Origin: Euonymus europaeus
Lineage: Eukaryota > Streptophyta > Magnoliopsida > Celastrales > Celastraceae
Assembly (NCBI GenBank): GCA_963580455.1
Contig: OY756963.1
Coordinates: 22,463,555 to 22,527,554 of the forward strand
Reading direction: 5' to 3'
Length of the DNA: 64,000 bases
Shown: positions 54,715 to 64,000 of the stretch, one piece after another
Numbering within the stretch: the stretch's first letter is position 1
Layout: each line of letters starts with the position of its first letter
Program-made: the position numbers and the translations under genes
The notes under the pieces: generated by a model
Told to the model about the DNA's origin: nothing
Seen by the model: the letters and a program-made list of their open reading frames with translations, nothing else
The model's database searches: none

Positions 54715-54806
54715 TTCCATCATATTTTACTACTGCTCATCATCTGATTCATTGGTGCGGATGAACCACATGGTAAAACTGATGAGTAGTTATTATTTGC
54801 CTTCTG

Positions 54807-55275
54807 CCTTGGACCAGATTGTTGTACTATTCATCTTAAGAAACAAAGTTACTCGAGATATGTACGTTCCTCTACCTTTCTTAACGGATTGCTTCATATT
54901 CTTGGTACATCAGTTTTACATGTCTACACTCTTTACATTTTTTTTTTATCATGATGCATACTGCTCCTTGGACCAGATTGTTGTACTATTCATCTTAAGA
55001 AACAAATTTACTCGATATGTACGTTCTCTACCTTTCTAAAGGGATAGCTTCATATTCTTGGTACATTAGTTTTACATGTCTACACTCTTTAACATTTTTT
55101 ACCATGATGCATACTGCTCCTTGGACCAGATTGTTGTACTATTCATCGTAAGAAACAAAGTTACTCGATGTGTATGTTCTCTACCTTTCTTAACGGATTG
55201 CTTCATATTCTTGGTACATCAGTTTTACATGTCTACACTCTTTTAACATTTTTTTTTCCATGATACATACTGCTT
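54807..55275 (+). repeat. Three tandem repeats of about 155-160 bp just after the FKBP stop
   Basis: Units start near 54807, 54965 and 55119 with CCTTGGACCAGATTGTTGTA and contain AGAAACAAAGTTACTCGA, TTCATATTCTTGGTACAT and TTTTACATGTCTACACTC. They begin about 90 bases after the stop codon, so they may form part of the 3' UTR. Any reading frame through them is accidental. Confidence 0.9.
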
Positions 55276-55460
55276 GATAATTTTGTTTCTTCCTTTCTAA
55301 CGTTCCAGCCACAATGTTCTGTTCTTTTCCTTGTTCTTTGTTTAGCACGATCAGAAAAGTAGCGATCATGTTTATCTATATGTTATCTTTCTTGAGGTAA
55401 CTAGTTTTTTTTCCCCCAATAGAATTCTTATTTATGTATCCTTTGTTATCAACTTTCATA

Positions 55461-56040
55461 TTAGCAGAGAAAGTTCATATCCTCTAAGCACAAAGCCCTG
55501 CTATGGTTACCCATACTACTTCCTCCATTGCGATTTCCATTCTCAGAAACTTTACTTTGATGCTCTGAATGGAAGTTCTTGCCTTGTTCTTCAAGTTAAG
55601 ACTTCATCCCAACGCTTGGCAGTGCAACCGTCACCATGGCTACCTGGTGCCTGCATTGCTCAAGATACACCTGTGAGTGAGGGCCTCTGGTTGAATCAGA
55701 CACTCTTCAATTTCGCCTCATCGAACACAATTTTCCTCTTTCATTGTTCCCCCGCCTTTTGGTCTCCTCTCTTTTACTGTATAGTACTGCTTCTAGTCTT
55801 TGTCCCCTGTACTTAGAGAGCTCTGGACATGATGATAAACGAGCTCTTGAGTGTGCTAGCAGTCTTCGTCCTTGCAGCACCTTTGTTGCAGGTGGAATGC
55901 CTTCAGCTTACAAGATACTTTCACAATTCAGGCTGTAGAGCATTCGGAAGCAGCGTTCATCTGGATACTGAAGGGCCTGCAAACAATGGGTAGAGGGCTC
56001 CTCTTGAAGTGTCCTCTCCTACATTCCTACTTGCCACTTA
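55461..56040 (+). pseudogene. Wall-associated receptor kinase (GUB_WAK) ectodomain pseudogene
   Basis: A plus-strand frame from ESSYPLSTKPCYGYPYY through YFDALNGSSCLVL, SQRLAVQPSPWLPGAC and LFNFASSNTIFLFHCSP resembles the Cys-rich galacturonan-binding ectodomain of LRK10L/WAK-type receptor-like kinases. The match then changes frame near 55790 (SSLCPLYLESSGHDDKRALECASS) and again near 55915 (HNSGCRAFGSSVHLDTEGPANN). At least two frameshifts, no signal peptide, no transmembrane segment and no kinase domain nearby make it a decayed fragment. Confidence 0.72.
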
Positions 56041-56159
56041 GACCTGATCAAACCCTGGGCCGGGCTTCTACTTAGGTTGGCCAGCCTGGGATTTTGGACC
56101 TAAGTCTTGGACCAAGCACTATAGTATTTCAGAATCCCAAGCCCTCCCAAAAGCCCGAA

Positions 56160-56545
56160 AGTTAAGGGGGGAAAAATAATGATTAATATAATGATTATTA
56201 GCTTTTATGTTTAAAATTATAATTTAATTTATTGTAAATTAAATATTTTAATTATTAATATTATCAACCCGGGCCAGGCTGGGTTACTTTTATGTTTAAC
56301 AAAAGTTATGTCCCCAGTTTTTGGTTTATTTTGGGCCTTCTATTCTTGACGACATTGTATTTTGGGCCCAACTTAGTTTTTGTGGATTTCAATTTGTTTT
56401 TAGTTGGGCCGACATGTGGGACAGTGGGAGACATCAGGGTTAGGGGAAAAATAATGATTATTTACTTTTATGTTTAAAATTTAAATAATAATTTAGTTTA
56501 TTGCAAATTAAATATTTTCAACCCGGGCCAGGCTGGCTGAGTTTG
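56160..56545. repeat. Local duplication with CAACCCGGGCCAGGCTGG
   Basis: GGGGAAAAATAATGATTA, then TTTTATGTTTAAAAT, AATTTA.TTTATTG.AAATTA and CAACCCGGGCCAGGCTGG occur at about 56168-56283 and 56440-56535. Similar GGCCGGGCTT / GGCCCGGCCC words lie nearby. Non-coding; the element is unknown. Confidence 0.75.
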
Positions 56546-57020
56546 AAAATCGCAAAACACTGAATAACAATCGGGTCAAAAATTTTGCCCAGGCCCGGCC
56601 CAAGGGCAAAACTGATCTTATTCAAAGTTTCAAACCCACAAACACCGGGCTGGGCCAGACCCTTTCGCCCATGAACGAGTCTACTTCTGTTCTAAGGATA
56701 TTAATTATTAAATATTGATCACATGTTGGCATCTTGCTGCAATTACTACATGCTTCCAGTGGTTCAACATACAATCGTACAAAAAGTAATAGTGCATGTT
56801 GGTGTGAGATTTTTTTCCATTATCGTTGCCCAAAATTCAACTGGGATTTATGCCAAAAGTCATCAATCCTCAGAGAGAGTTTTTAACACATATCCGAACG
56901 GCACCTTAGGATACAAACAAAAATTGAGGAAATTCAGTTCAGCGGATACAAATCCCCACCACTACTACAATCTAAAGATTATTTACAGCCAAACAGAAAG
57001 AAACAGAAAAACCACACCTC

Positions 57021-60000
57021 TCAACGCCGGTAGCGATAACGTTTGAAATTGAAGTAGACGTGTAAAATGCCCCGTTCAAATGTGCACTTGAACCCCTTCT
57101 TATGGGAGTATTCCCATTCTTTGTTCACAATCCGAAATGCCTGCAATACAAATAGGAGTTATTGGACTATTAAACACCCAAACAATATCATGTCAGAAAA
57201 CTTTCGATTCGATAAGATTAACTTACTATGTCCTCATAAGGAGGTCCAGCATGAAACCTTATAATACAAGTCTCAGCACTGTTCCCATCCTTCTCAATAG
57301 TATAGACTGGAGCTTTTGACTTATTAACAAGGTCAGGATAGAATATATTAAATTTATATCCTTGCACAATTTTCGGAGGCGGATTGTCGTGGTCATAATG
57401 TGTCTGATTGTATTTATTCCATTCGTATCCAGTGTGAACACGGTTGAAATACTTTGGCTTCCTTGGTCGGTACTTGTCATGCCACCAGTACACCTTCATA
57501 CTCATCAGTTGATAAAAAAAGATTACAACGACTTCACAAGAGGTATTTATTGAACATGACTACTTATACTTCCTTTCATTATTTGAACACTAATTGATAA
57601 CACACAAAGGCAAAGACTTCTACCTGTGAGTCCAGGTTCACCTCAGCACCAGATCCAAGCATTGAATCGCCTTCTTCCATGGCTCCCATGGCCTTCATTG
57701 CCTTCAGTTCAAAATTATCTTCAGATGGAGTTGTCTTCGAAGCCATGGCTTCTTTAATCCGTCTTTGTTGTTCTACAGCCATACGCTCCCGTTCCTGTAA
57801 ATGTACAAACACTCGGTTAACCCAACAAAATATTTTTTGTCTTTAAAGTTTCAACCAACAGCGACCAGAATCGGGTATGTCCAGTGATTTACTGACACAC
57901 AGAAAATTCTCTAAAAATGAGCTCTTGGCCTAGTGGTAGGCACTTACTAAGATTTCCAACAGGTTGAAGGTTCAAATCCTCTCACACGCTAAATTAACAA
58001 ACATTAATAGCAATATATAATCATCAAAATAAAAGAGGAAAACTACTTTCGCAGTTGGACTAGAGTTCCTAATAACCTTATTTGAAGACACCACTTAAAA
58101 GAAAAGGAAATAATAAAACTAAGCCTTCCTAACAATTAAAGGAATTCTAACCAATTTGTCCTGCATTGCTTACCAGTATAGCTCTGTCCTCTTCGGGGTC
58201 AATTGCTTCTTCACTTTCATCACGATGCAAAAGTTCTGGTGAAAAGGACCCAATCTCTCTTTCTGCCTCTTCCGTCTCTTCCTTCAACATAGGTTCTGGA
58301 GAGTATGTTTCAGTATCTACAAATCAAAGAATATTAGTCAACAATTTATGGAGCAATGCTCTGACAAGGAAACCATCAGCACACGAAAAATGAAAAAGGA
58401 ATTATACCTTCCACAGCATGGTTAATCTCCTCCGTTAATGGGCTTAAAACATTATCAGTTGTTAACTTCTCTTCATCCGACAAAGGATGTTCAAGACGTT
58501 GCAAATATTTGCGCAACATTTTAGCATGAATCTCCTTCAAACAAGCCTGCAATTTGAGCACGTGAGCTTGAGCAAATAAGTGCTCCACAACAAATAATTA
58601 TTTTTAAATGAAGATAAATTAGTAAAAACTTCGACTAACAAATACCTTCGCCTTGTATATTTGGAGGCATTTAAGAACAGCCTCCCAGTACTCTACTACT
58701 TTTGCTGTTCCAGAACGCATCTGGGTCTCAATTTGCACTTGTAAAGCCTCCAATTCCCTATGACTCTTCCCTTGCAAGAGATTCCTGACATCTCCTTCAA
58801 TGCTAGAGTGAAGACCCCTTTCTTCTGCAAGCAACTCAGCAGGAGGTTCCTCTCCACGCACTCTTGCTCGATCCAGTGCATCCTTTTTACGAGCTTCAGC
58901 TAGTTCCCAATCACAAACCACCATCAATGCCTGTCAATTACGCATAACAGTGCATTGTTCAGTAGGCACAATACTCTAAATATGCAAAGAGATATCAATC
59001 ATTTCCAGTAAACCATACAGCTCAACAACTACATAACTTTCATGAAACAAGTTTGACAGAGTTCTACATTCATCTGGAGATATCAGGCCTTTTTTTAGGA
59101 AAAATAAACAGATGATTGGACAGAAATATCAAGAGAGAGAGAGAGAGAAGGAGGAAGATATTCACAGGCAATCAAGAAAGTAAGAAACTCTGAGGGAGAC
59201 AGCAACTCAGCACATTTTATCATTATTAAATCAGAACTCAACTTTCCATTCTAAGTAATTGCCTATGAAGCACATTAGTGCAGAAATTTCCTGAAGATCA
59301 TATTTTTCTTCATACAGTACATACCATCCTGAGGATCTAGCCTTAAGAATGGCAAGAAAGGCACTAAAAGCATGAAAAGAAAGGATCCTACCTCCCAATA
59401 TTCTATATGTGTTGGTGTTTCCCTGCCTAAATCAAGATGCATTTTGATGTCATCACGAAGCTCTTCCATCTCTTTTACAGTACAGCCCTGCACCAACTCC
59501 AACATAAACATCACTGGTTCCAGGAAATATCCTTCATTGTAAGCACTAGATATGTAGATCAAATTACAACACAATTTATAAGCAGAGTGAGCTAATACAA
59601 AGATATCTTAGAAAATTGTCCCTTACCTTGAAAACCATGTATGGTTCATTAATTTCTATATCCAAATCATCCGAGCCATTCAGTTGCTTGGACAGAACAT
59701 CAATGGGCTTGGTACGGCCTTCGCGCAATCTAATCTCTGACCTGACTTTGCTTTGATAAAAATGGAACTAAAAATAAGATAATACGGAGTCATTTAAATG
59801 GACAGTAGTCGCAATAAGAGGAAACACATCATCTTGATAATTAGAAATAAAAGTTCAATAATGTAACTGAATTATGAAGAAACTTAAATACAATACCTCC
59901 TCTTCTTTGTTCTCCCAATCTTGAAACTTTGCCCGAGCACGTTCGCTAGCTAACATGGCCTGCAGAAAAAGTACAGTTATAAACCAAAGCATAGTTGGAT

Positions 60001-62754
60001 GTCAACCTTTAAAATCTGATAGAGTCCCACATCGGAAGATGTGGAGGTGAATAGGCAGTTGATAAGTGGGGGCACTGTCTCTTCCTATCAGCCAAGGTTT
60101 TAGTGAGAGTGGTCAGCCAGTGCGTGGGTGCTCGACCAATCACTGGGCCTTGGTTACAACTGGCCCATGTGCGTGTCGGTTGGGCCTTGAGAACCTTATC
60201 AATTGGTATCAGAGCGAGGTTCTCTGGCATTTGTGGGCCTGTGAGTAGCTCCTTCGTCCCTGCAGGGCCGGGGCGACGTCTACGGAAGGGGCGACAAGTG
60301 ATCCGGCGAAGGGCTGGTGCCACGGAGTGGGCGTTGGTCTTGTAAGAGTGGAGGAATGTTGTGAGCTTGTCCCACATCGCTAAGATAGCTTTGCGATGTG
60401 CTAGTTATAAGGGGGAGTATGGGCTCTCCTCAGTAGCCAAGGTTTTCTAGTGATAGTGGCCAGGCCATGAGGGGGTGCTTGACCAGCCACTGGGCCTTGG
60501 TTGTTAGTGGAGGTAGGGGTCAGTTGGCCTAGCTCAGTCTTGTGTGGGCGTGGGTGGTCCTTATCAATGGTATCCACATTGGTCGAGCACCATGGGCCTT
60601 CTACCTATTCCAGGCAGGCACTCCCATGACCAGGCACTCCCATGACCGGCCACTCCGCAAGAGCGGTCCCAAGTCGAAAGATCGACAGGGCTCCGATACC
60701 ATTAATAAGGACCAGCCACGCCCACACAAGACTGGGCTAGGCCCACGCCCATACGCGAGCCCAACTAACCCCTACCTCCACTAACAACTAAGGCCCAACT
60801 GTCACCCACCAATGGACTAGCTGTAACCAAGGCCCAGTGGCTGGTCAAGCACCCACTCCTGGGCAAACCACTATCACTAGAAAACGTTGGCTACTGAGGA
60901 GAGCCCATACTCCCCCTTATAACTAGCACATCGCTAAGCTATCTTAGCGATGTGGGACAAGCTCATAACAAAATCACAGGATAACTTCTCAATAGTTGCC
61001 ATCCTTACCAAAATTTTCAACAAAAAAATCTCAAGTCGATATTAGAGAGAGTAAAATACCATTTCTTCCTCATGCCTTGCTTTTCAAGAGCCCTTTCTTC
61101 TCTTCTCTTTTTGACCTTTTCTATTTCAGCCTGAAACATCAATTTTATATCACATTCAAACGAAATCAAAATCTGTGAGGAAAAAATGAATGCCAATTCT
61201 TGTTCTGCAATGCCAAAGAAGCGTCAATTTTTTTCTCTCATTATAAACAGTGAGCCATCAATATGTAAACTTAGCACATTGATGATTTTCAATTAACATA
61301 TTATAGAGGACAAAGCTAATAAAGAAAACAAACATGGAAATGAAGAAAGAAAAAAATAGACATCAAGTTGAACAATAAAAATATTTGCAGAATGGTGATA
61401 ATCCACAAAACATACCATCCTTTCCCTCTGTCTCTTCTTCTCAGCTTTAACAGAGAAACCATCAAGTGGCACACCTTGGACAACATCTTGCTCAATCTTC
61501 TTTCGCCACACAAATCTGCAACTCATGCAACATAAAAGCAATTAGTACAGTGAGAAGTAAAGTAACAAAATAAATAAAGCAAATAATGGCTTTTATTTAG
61601 GTGCCCCTCGAAAAGAAGCTAAGCTCTTGCTATCTCATAGCAACATGTTCTAAGTTCTAACAGATGTCATCTCCAATGATGACTCACCCCTAGTGATCAT
61701 TACCCCTCCTTTATTGCAAATGATGCTAGCAGACAGTTCTCTTACTCTGTATATCAAACTCAACTAACTTTACCAGAATTCAGAAAGCAAACCAGAATCC
61801 GGCGGAAAATAGAAGACATTTCTTCAACAGTTGAGACTTGAGAGTTAATAAGAGGTTATGTCAGGACATTGGCAATCAACTGAAAAATGAACACTTTCTA
61901 TTAGCTGGAGAGTTTTCAATTTTCATGGTACAAAATTATTTTGAGGCCACTTCTCGGTTCCCAAGCATAAAAATTACCAATATGCATAATTAGTTTCATA
62001 AATCATAGCAAGCAGACCTTGTGCACCGACTTCCTCGAACCTGCAGTGACAGGAGCCACCCTAAACTTAAAGCAATCCCAACTTTCCTCCAAATTCACCA
62101 CAGTATCAATTTGGACACAAAATTGCAATTACTTCACAGCTTGACCTAACAGATGGAAATTATTATTCGTCCAACAAATGAAAAAAAAGGAGATACACGA
62201 TGAAATTCTAGAACCCAGCCAAAAACTTACTTCTCGTTGAGATTAGAATCTCCAAACGGGTTTGAATCATTGGAATAACCATAAACGCTCTGTGATTTCA
62301 ACTTTTTGGCCACTTTCATTCGCCTAAACAATCATAATCGCAACGAGAATCGATATTTCCTCCCAAAAAACTAAAAAATATATACAACATTAAATTTATA
62401 TATATACCAAACCTTTCGCTGAGCTTTCTTGGACAAATACTCAGTAATTTCTTCTCCAGTGACGTTCCTCGAGGACCTAGTTTTCTTCTTGCGCCCGTCA
62501 TTGCTGTCACTGGAATCATCAGAGTCCCGATCCCGGGAGGAACTTCGCCGCCGGATTCGCCGACCAGTTCTGCCACTATCTTCCCTGCGCTTGCTGGGGC
62601 TTCGAGGAGGAGAGGAATCGCTGCTGTCTAAATCATCAAACTCCGTATATGATTCGGATTCGGAATCATCTCTTTCTCGAGGATTTCGACCAGTTCTTTT
62701 CGATTCCGACGTGGCTTCGCGCCTGCTCTTGCCACTCTTACCTTGACCACCCAT
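57021..62754 (-). CDS. CACTIN: Cactin (splicing cofactor), with one frameshift in exon 4
   Basis: A conserved nuclear protein associated with the spliceosome. Thirteen exons: 62754-62408, 62323-62231, 61515-61416, 61130-61060, 59959-59897, 59767-59627, 59487-59392, 58930-58646, 58546-58408, 58316-58174, 57794-57624, 57493-57227, 57140-57021. The N terminus is an Arg/Ser/Asp-rich region with RS dipeptides; the middle contains SVYGYSNDSNPFGDSNLNEK, FVWRKKIEQD and ELAEARKKDALDRARVRGEE; the C-terminal cactin domain has VYWWHDKYRPRKPKYFNRVH, YEWNKYNQTHYDHDNPPPK and CTFERGILHVYFNFKR. The exons sum to 2036 bases, one short of a multiple of three. Exon 4 (71 nt) lacks one base near 61080, shifting ALEKARHEEEM to EKQGMRKK. 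It is either an assembly error or a real lesion; the rest is intact. Confidence 0.93.
57917..58000 (+). mobile_element. tRNA-derived SINE head in Cactin intron 10
   Basis: GAGCTCTTGGCCTAGTGGTA carries a Pol III A box (TGGCCTAGTGG), and 35 bases later GGTTCAAATCC is a consensus B box, the geometry of a tRNA-derived SINE head. It is antisense to Cactin. A distinct body was not identified. It is not a functional tRNA: the cloverleaf is not completed. Confidence 0.6.
59117..59150. repeat. GA microsatellite in Cactin intron 7
   Basis: A run of AGAGAGAGAGAG followed by AAGGAGGAAG. Confidence 0.7.
60017..60970. mobile_element. Compound TRIM retroelement with three LTRs, one inverted
   Basis: In Cactin intron 4. 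LTR-A is about 60017-60201 (TGATAGAGTCCCACATCGG ... AACCTTATCA), followed by a primer-binding site TGGTATCAGAGC (60204-60215), complementary to the initiator tRNA-Met 3' end. A 130-bp GC-rich interior and a purine tract GAGTGGAGGAA lead to LTR-B, 60357-60566 (TGTTGTGAGCTTGTCCCACA ... CCTTATCA), followed by a degenerate PBS ATGGTATCC. LTR-C, 60703-60970, is the reverse complement of LTR-B (TGTTATGAGCTTGTCCCACA on the minus strand), with its own PBS-like ATGGTATCGGAGC. The shared LTR words are GGGGGAGTATGGGCTCTCC, CACTGGGCCTTGGTT and GGTGGTCCTTAT-CA. No protein is encoded, as expected of a TRIM. Confidence 0.85.
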
Positions 62755-63057
62755 GGTGCTAATCGAGAGGAGAGGCGGCCATGTACGGATCTGTTGCTGA
62801 TTGGCGTTAAACGATGAATTTCAAATTGGACTGTCGGGTGGAAATGCTATTGGAAGCGGAAACTGGTTTTTGCCTTGAAATTGGACTGCCATTTGAGAGC
62901 CACTTTTTAAAGCCCAATGTTACTCAGAACTCCATCCTCAGAATTCGTAACGCACAAACTCTACGACGGGAATCATGGCAATTTAAGTTCAAATTTCTTG
63001 TGTCGTCGTGTGATTGGAAATCGAAAGTGTGGGGTGTGAATATCATGTTTTACGAAA
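62755..63057. other. 5' flank of Cactin
   Basis: Contains the leader and promoter on the minus strand. The plus-strand 124-codon frame at 62814 overlaps this region and the start of the repeat; it shows no domain and is treated as chance. Confidence 0.35.
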
Positions 63058-63632
63058 AAAGGGTTTTAATAACTAAACTCAACTTCGTTTTTCGTGCGGA
63101 GCACATTTCTTTATTTTACTATCAATTTAAATATTTAGTTATTATTGGAACCCTACTTTACCCTCAACCTAGGTATACTAGTGTTTGACGTCTCTCTCTT
63201 TCCCTACCAGTGTCATGGACGCCGATGCAACCAAACCTTAACACCATCTCCTCCACTCTTTCTTTTTCTAAGCTACAAGGCTTTTTAGATCCGATCTCTC
63301 TATTAGACACTTCTTTAACATCAACAATAATTACAATCACAGGCAAATTTCAAGTCAAATTGGGATTTTAAATTCCAAGTGTTTTTAGATCTGATCCGAA
63401 CGACATAACGATTCATGATCACTTTCCCCAGGAAAGAACAATCAACGTATAGATCTAGGTTTGGTGATTGCATTTTAAAAAAACCCTTAACAAGCAGACC
63501 CATTGTGTGTGGATTAGAGAAATATTGACTTATCAAACTCCTGTGGAGGAAGCTAAACTATAGGTGGGAGAGCAACCTTTTTGGGCGACTTGGGTTATGC
63601 ACACGGTGTAAGTACCTGCAAGTGAGAAAGCG
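63058..63632 (+). repeat. Dispersed repeat family, copy 2
   Basis: Begins GGGTTTTAATAACTAAACTC and ends GCAAGTGAGAAAG; about 575 bp. It is co-oriented with and closely similar to 44270-44905 but lacks about 50 bp after CTAGTGTTT. See copy 1 for shared landmarks. Confidence 0.9.
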
Positions 63633-63670
63633 CATGGCCTACACATTATCGGAGACAACCGGCAACTCAT

Positions 63671-63830
63671 CAAAAATTCAAATATATACTTATGACTTTT
63701 GTTTGTATTATGTATATAAATGGTGTTATATCACATGTATTTGTATGGGTGTGTGACTGCAATGCTACAAATAATGTTGTAATAACAAAAATTCAAATAT
63801 ATACTTATGACTATTGTTTGTATTATGTAT
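63671..63830. repeat. 45-bp direct repeat, spaced by about 70 bp
   Basis: CAAAAATTCAAATATATACT followed by TATGACTTTTGTTTGTATTATGTAT (63671-63715) recurs at about 63786-63830 with one change. AT-rich flank of the dispersed repeat; no gene is seen from 63633 to the window end. Confidence 0.85.
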
Positions 63831-64000
63831 GATTGCTTGCTTTATTATTTGTTCTACGAGCACATCATTTTGAAGAGAAAGAAAAGCAAGATGTGTTGTC
63901 CCTTTATAATCCATTTGTAACTCACAATTTTAGCAGACTGTCCAACTAGTCTAGTTCTCCGGTTATTCTTGGTGTGTATTCTCGGTGCTCAACTAGTCGA

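Noticed and set aside
54701..55039. 112-codon frame downstream of FKBP
   Set aside because: It runs through the 155-bp tandem repeats and is a by-product of them.
57940..57990. Possible tRNA gene
   Set aside because: A and B boxes are present but the arms do not pair into a cloverleaf; a SINE head fits better.
60009..60784. Several 60-120 codon frames on both strands
   Set aside because: They are GC-rich frames through TRIM LTRs; TRIMs encode no protein.
62814..63188. 124-codon plus-strand frame beside Cactin
   Set aside because: It starts in the Cactin promoter/leader and ends in the dispersed repeat, with no domain.
44598..63536. 71-codon minus-strand frame present in both dispersed repeats (44598-44813 and 63321-63536)
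   Set aside because: The two translations differ at 10 of 71 positions with non-conservative changes, and no start context or domain is visible; conservation is explained by repeat DNA.

Overview
The window is nuclear DNA of a flowering plant, almost certainly a eudicot. Genes have many short GT-AG introns, intergenic DNA is AT-rich, and repeats are plant families (MULE, Stowaway, Au-like SINE, TRIM). All gene models below were assembled by hand from splice signals and reading-frame continuity. Except where stated, exon lengths keep the frame across every junction.

Layout: 1-1790 is the 5' part of an autonomous Mutator-like element (transposase on minus, cut by the window edge). 2651-7894 (+) is an SR-protein kinase. 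8969-11804 (-) is a 12-exon TauE/SafE-family membrane transporter. 11.8-15.0 kb is repeat-rich spacer with a Stowaway MITE. 15062-17689 (-) is a GT47 exostosin-family glycosyltransferase. 18571-19512 holds a broken partial copy of the following gene, the 15-exon GH35 beta-galactosidase at 20822-24617 (+). 25472-28192 (-) is an intronless DYW-class PPR protein resembling EMB175. 29483-31622 (-) is a GDSL esterase/lipase. 33228-39279 (-) is plastid threonine deaminase (OMR1). 39.4-49.4 kb is a transposon- and repeat-filled interval. 49477-54714 (+) is a plastid FKBP16-4-type peptidyl-prolyl isomerase. 55.46-56.04 kb is a wall-associated-kinase ectodomain pseudogene. 57021-62754 (-) is the splicing factor Cactin, with one frameshift. 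62.8-64 kb carries a second copy of a repeat also found at 44.3 kb.

The genes are ordinary housekeeping or metabolic loci rather than one pathway. Two neighbour pairs echo Arabidopsis order: GT47 / EMB175-like PPR / GDSL lipase (At5g03795, At5g03800, At5g03810) and threonine deaminase / FKBP16-4 (At3g10050, At3g10060).

I found no wholly new system. The most unusual structures are: a TRIM retroelement with three LTRs, one inverted, inside a Cactin intron; a single-base frameshift in Cactin exon 4; a beta-galactosidase fragment lacking the catalytic exon and flanked by a 98-bp direct repeat; a DYW domain whose catalytic glutamate is alanine; a tandem duplication that copies a splice acceptor in the TauE gene; and dimeric SINE copies in two unrelated introns.
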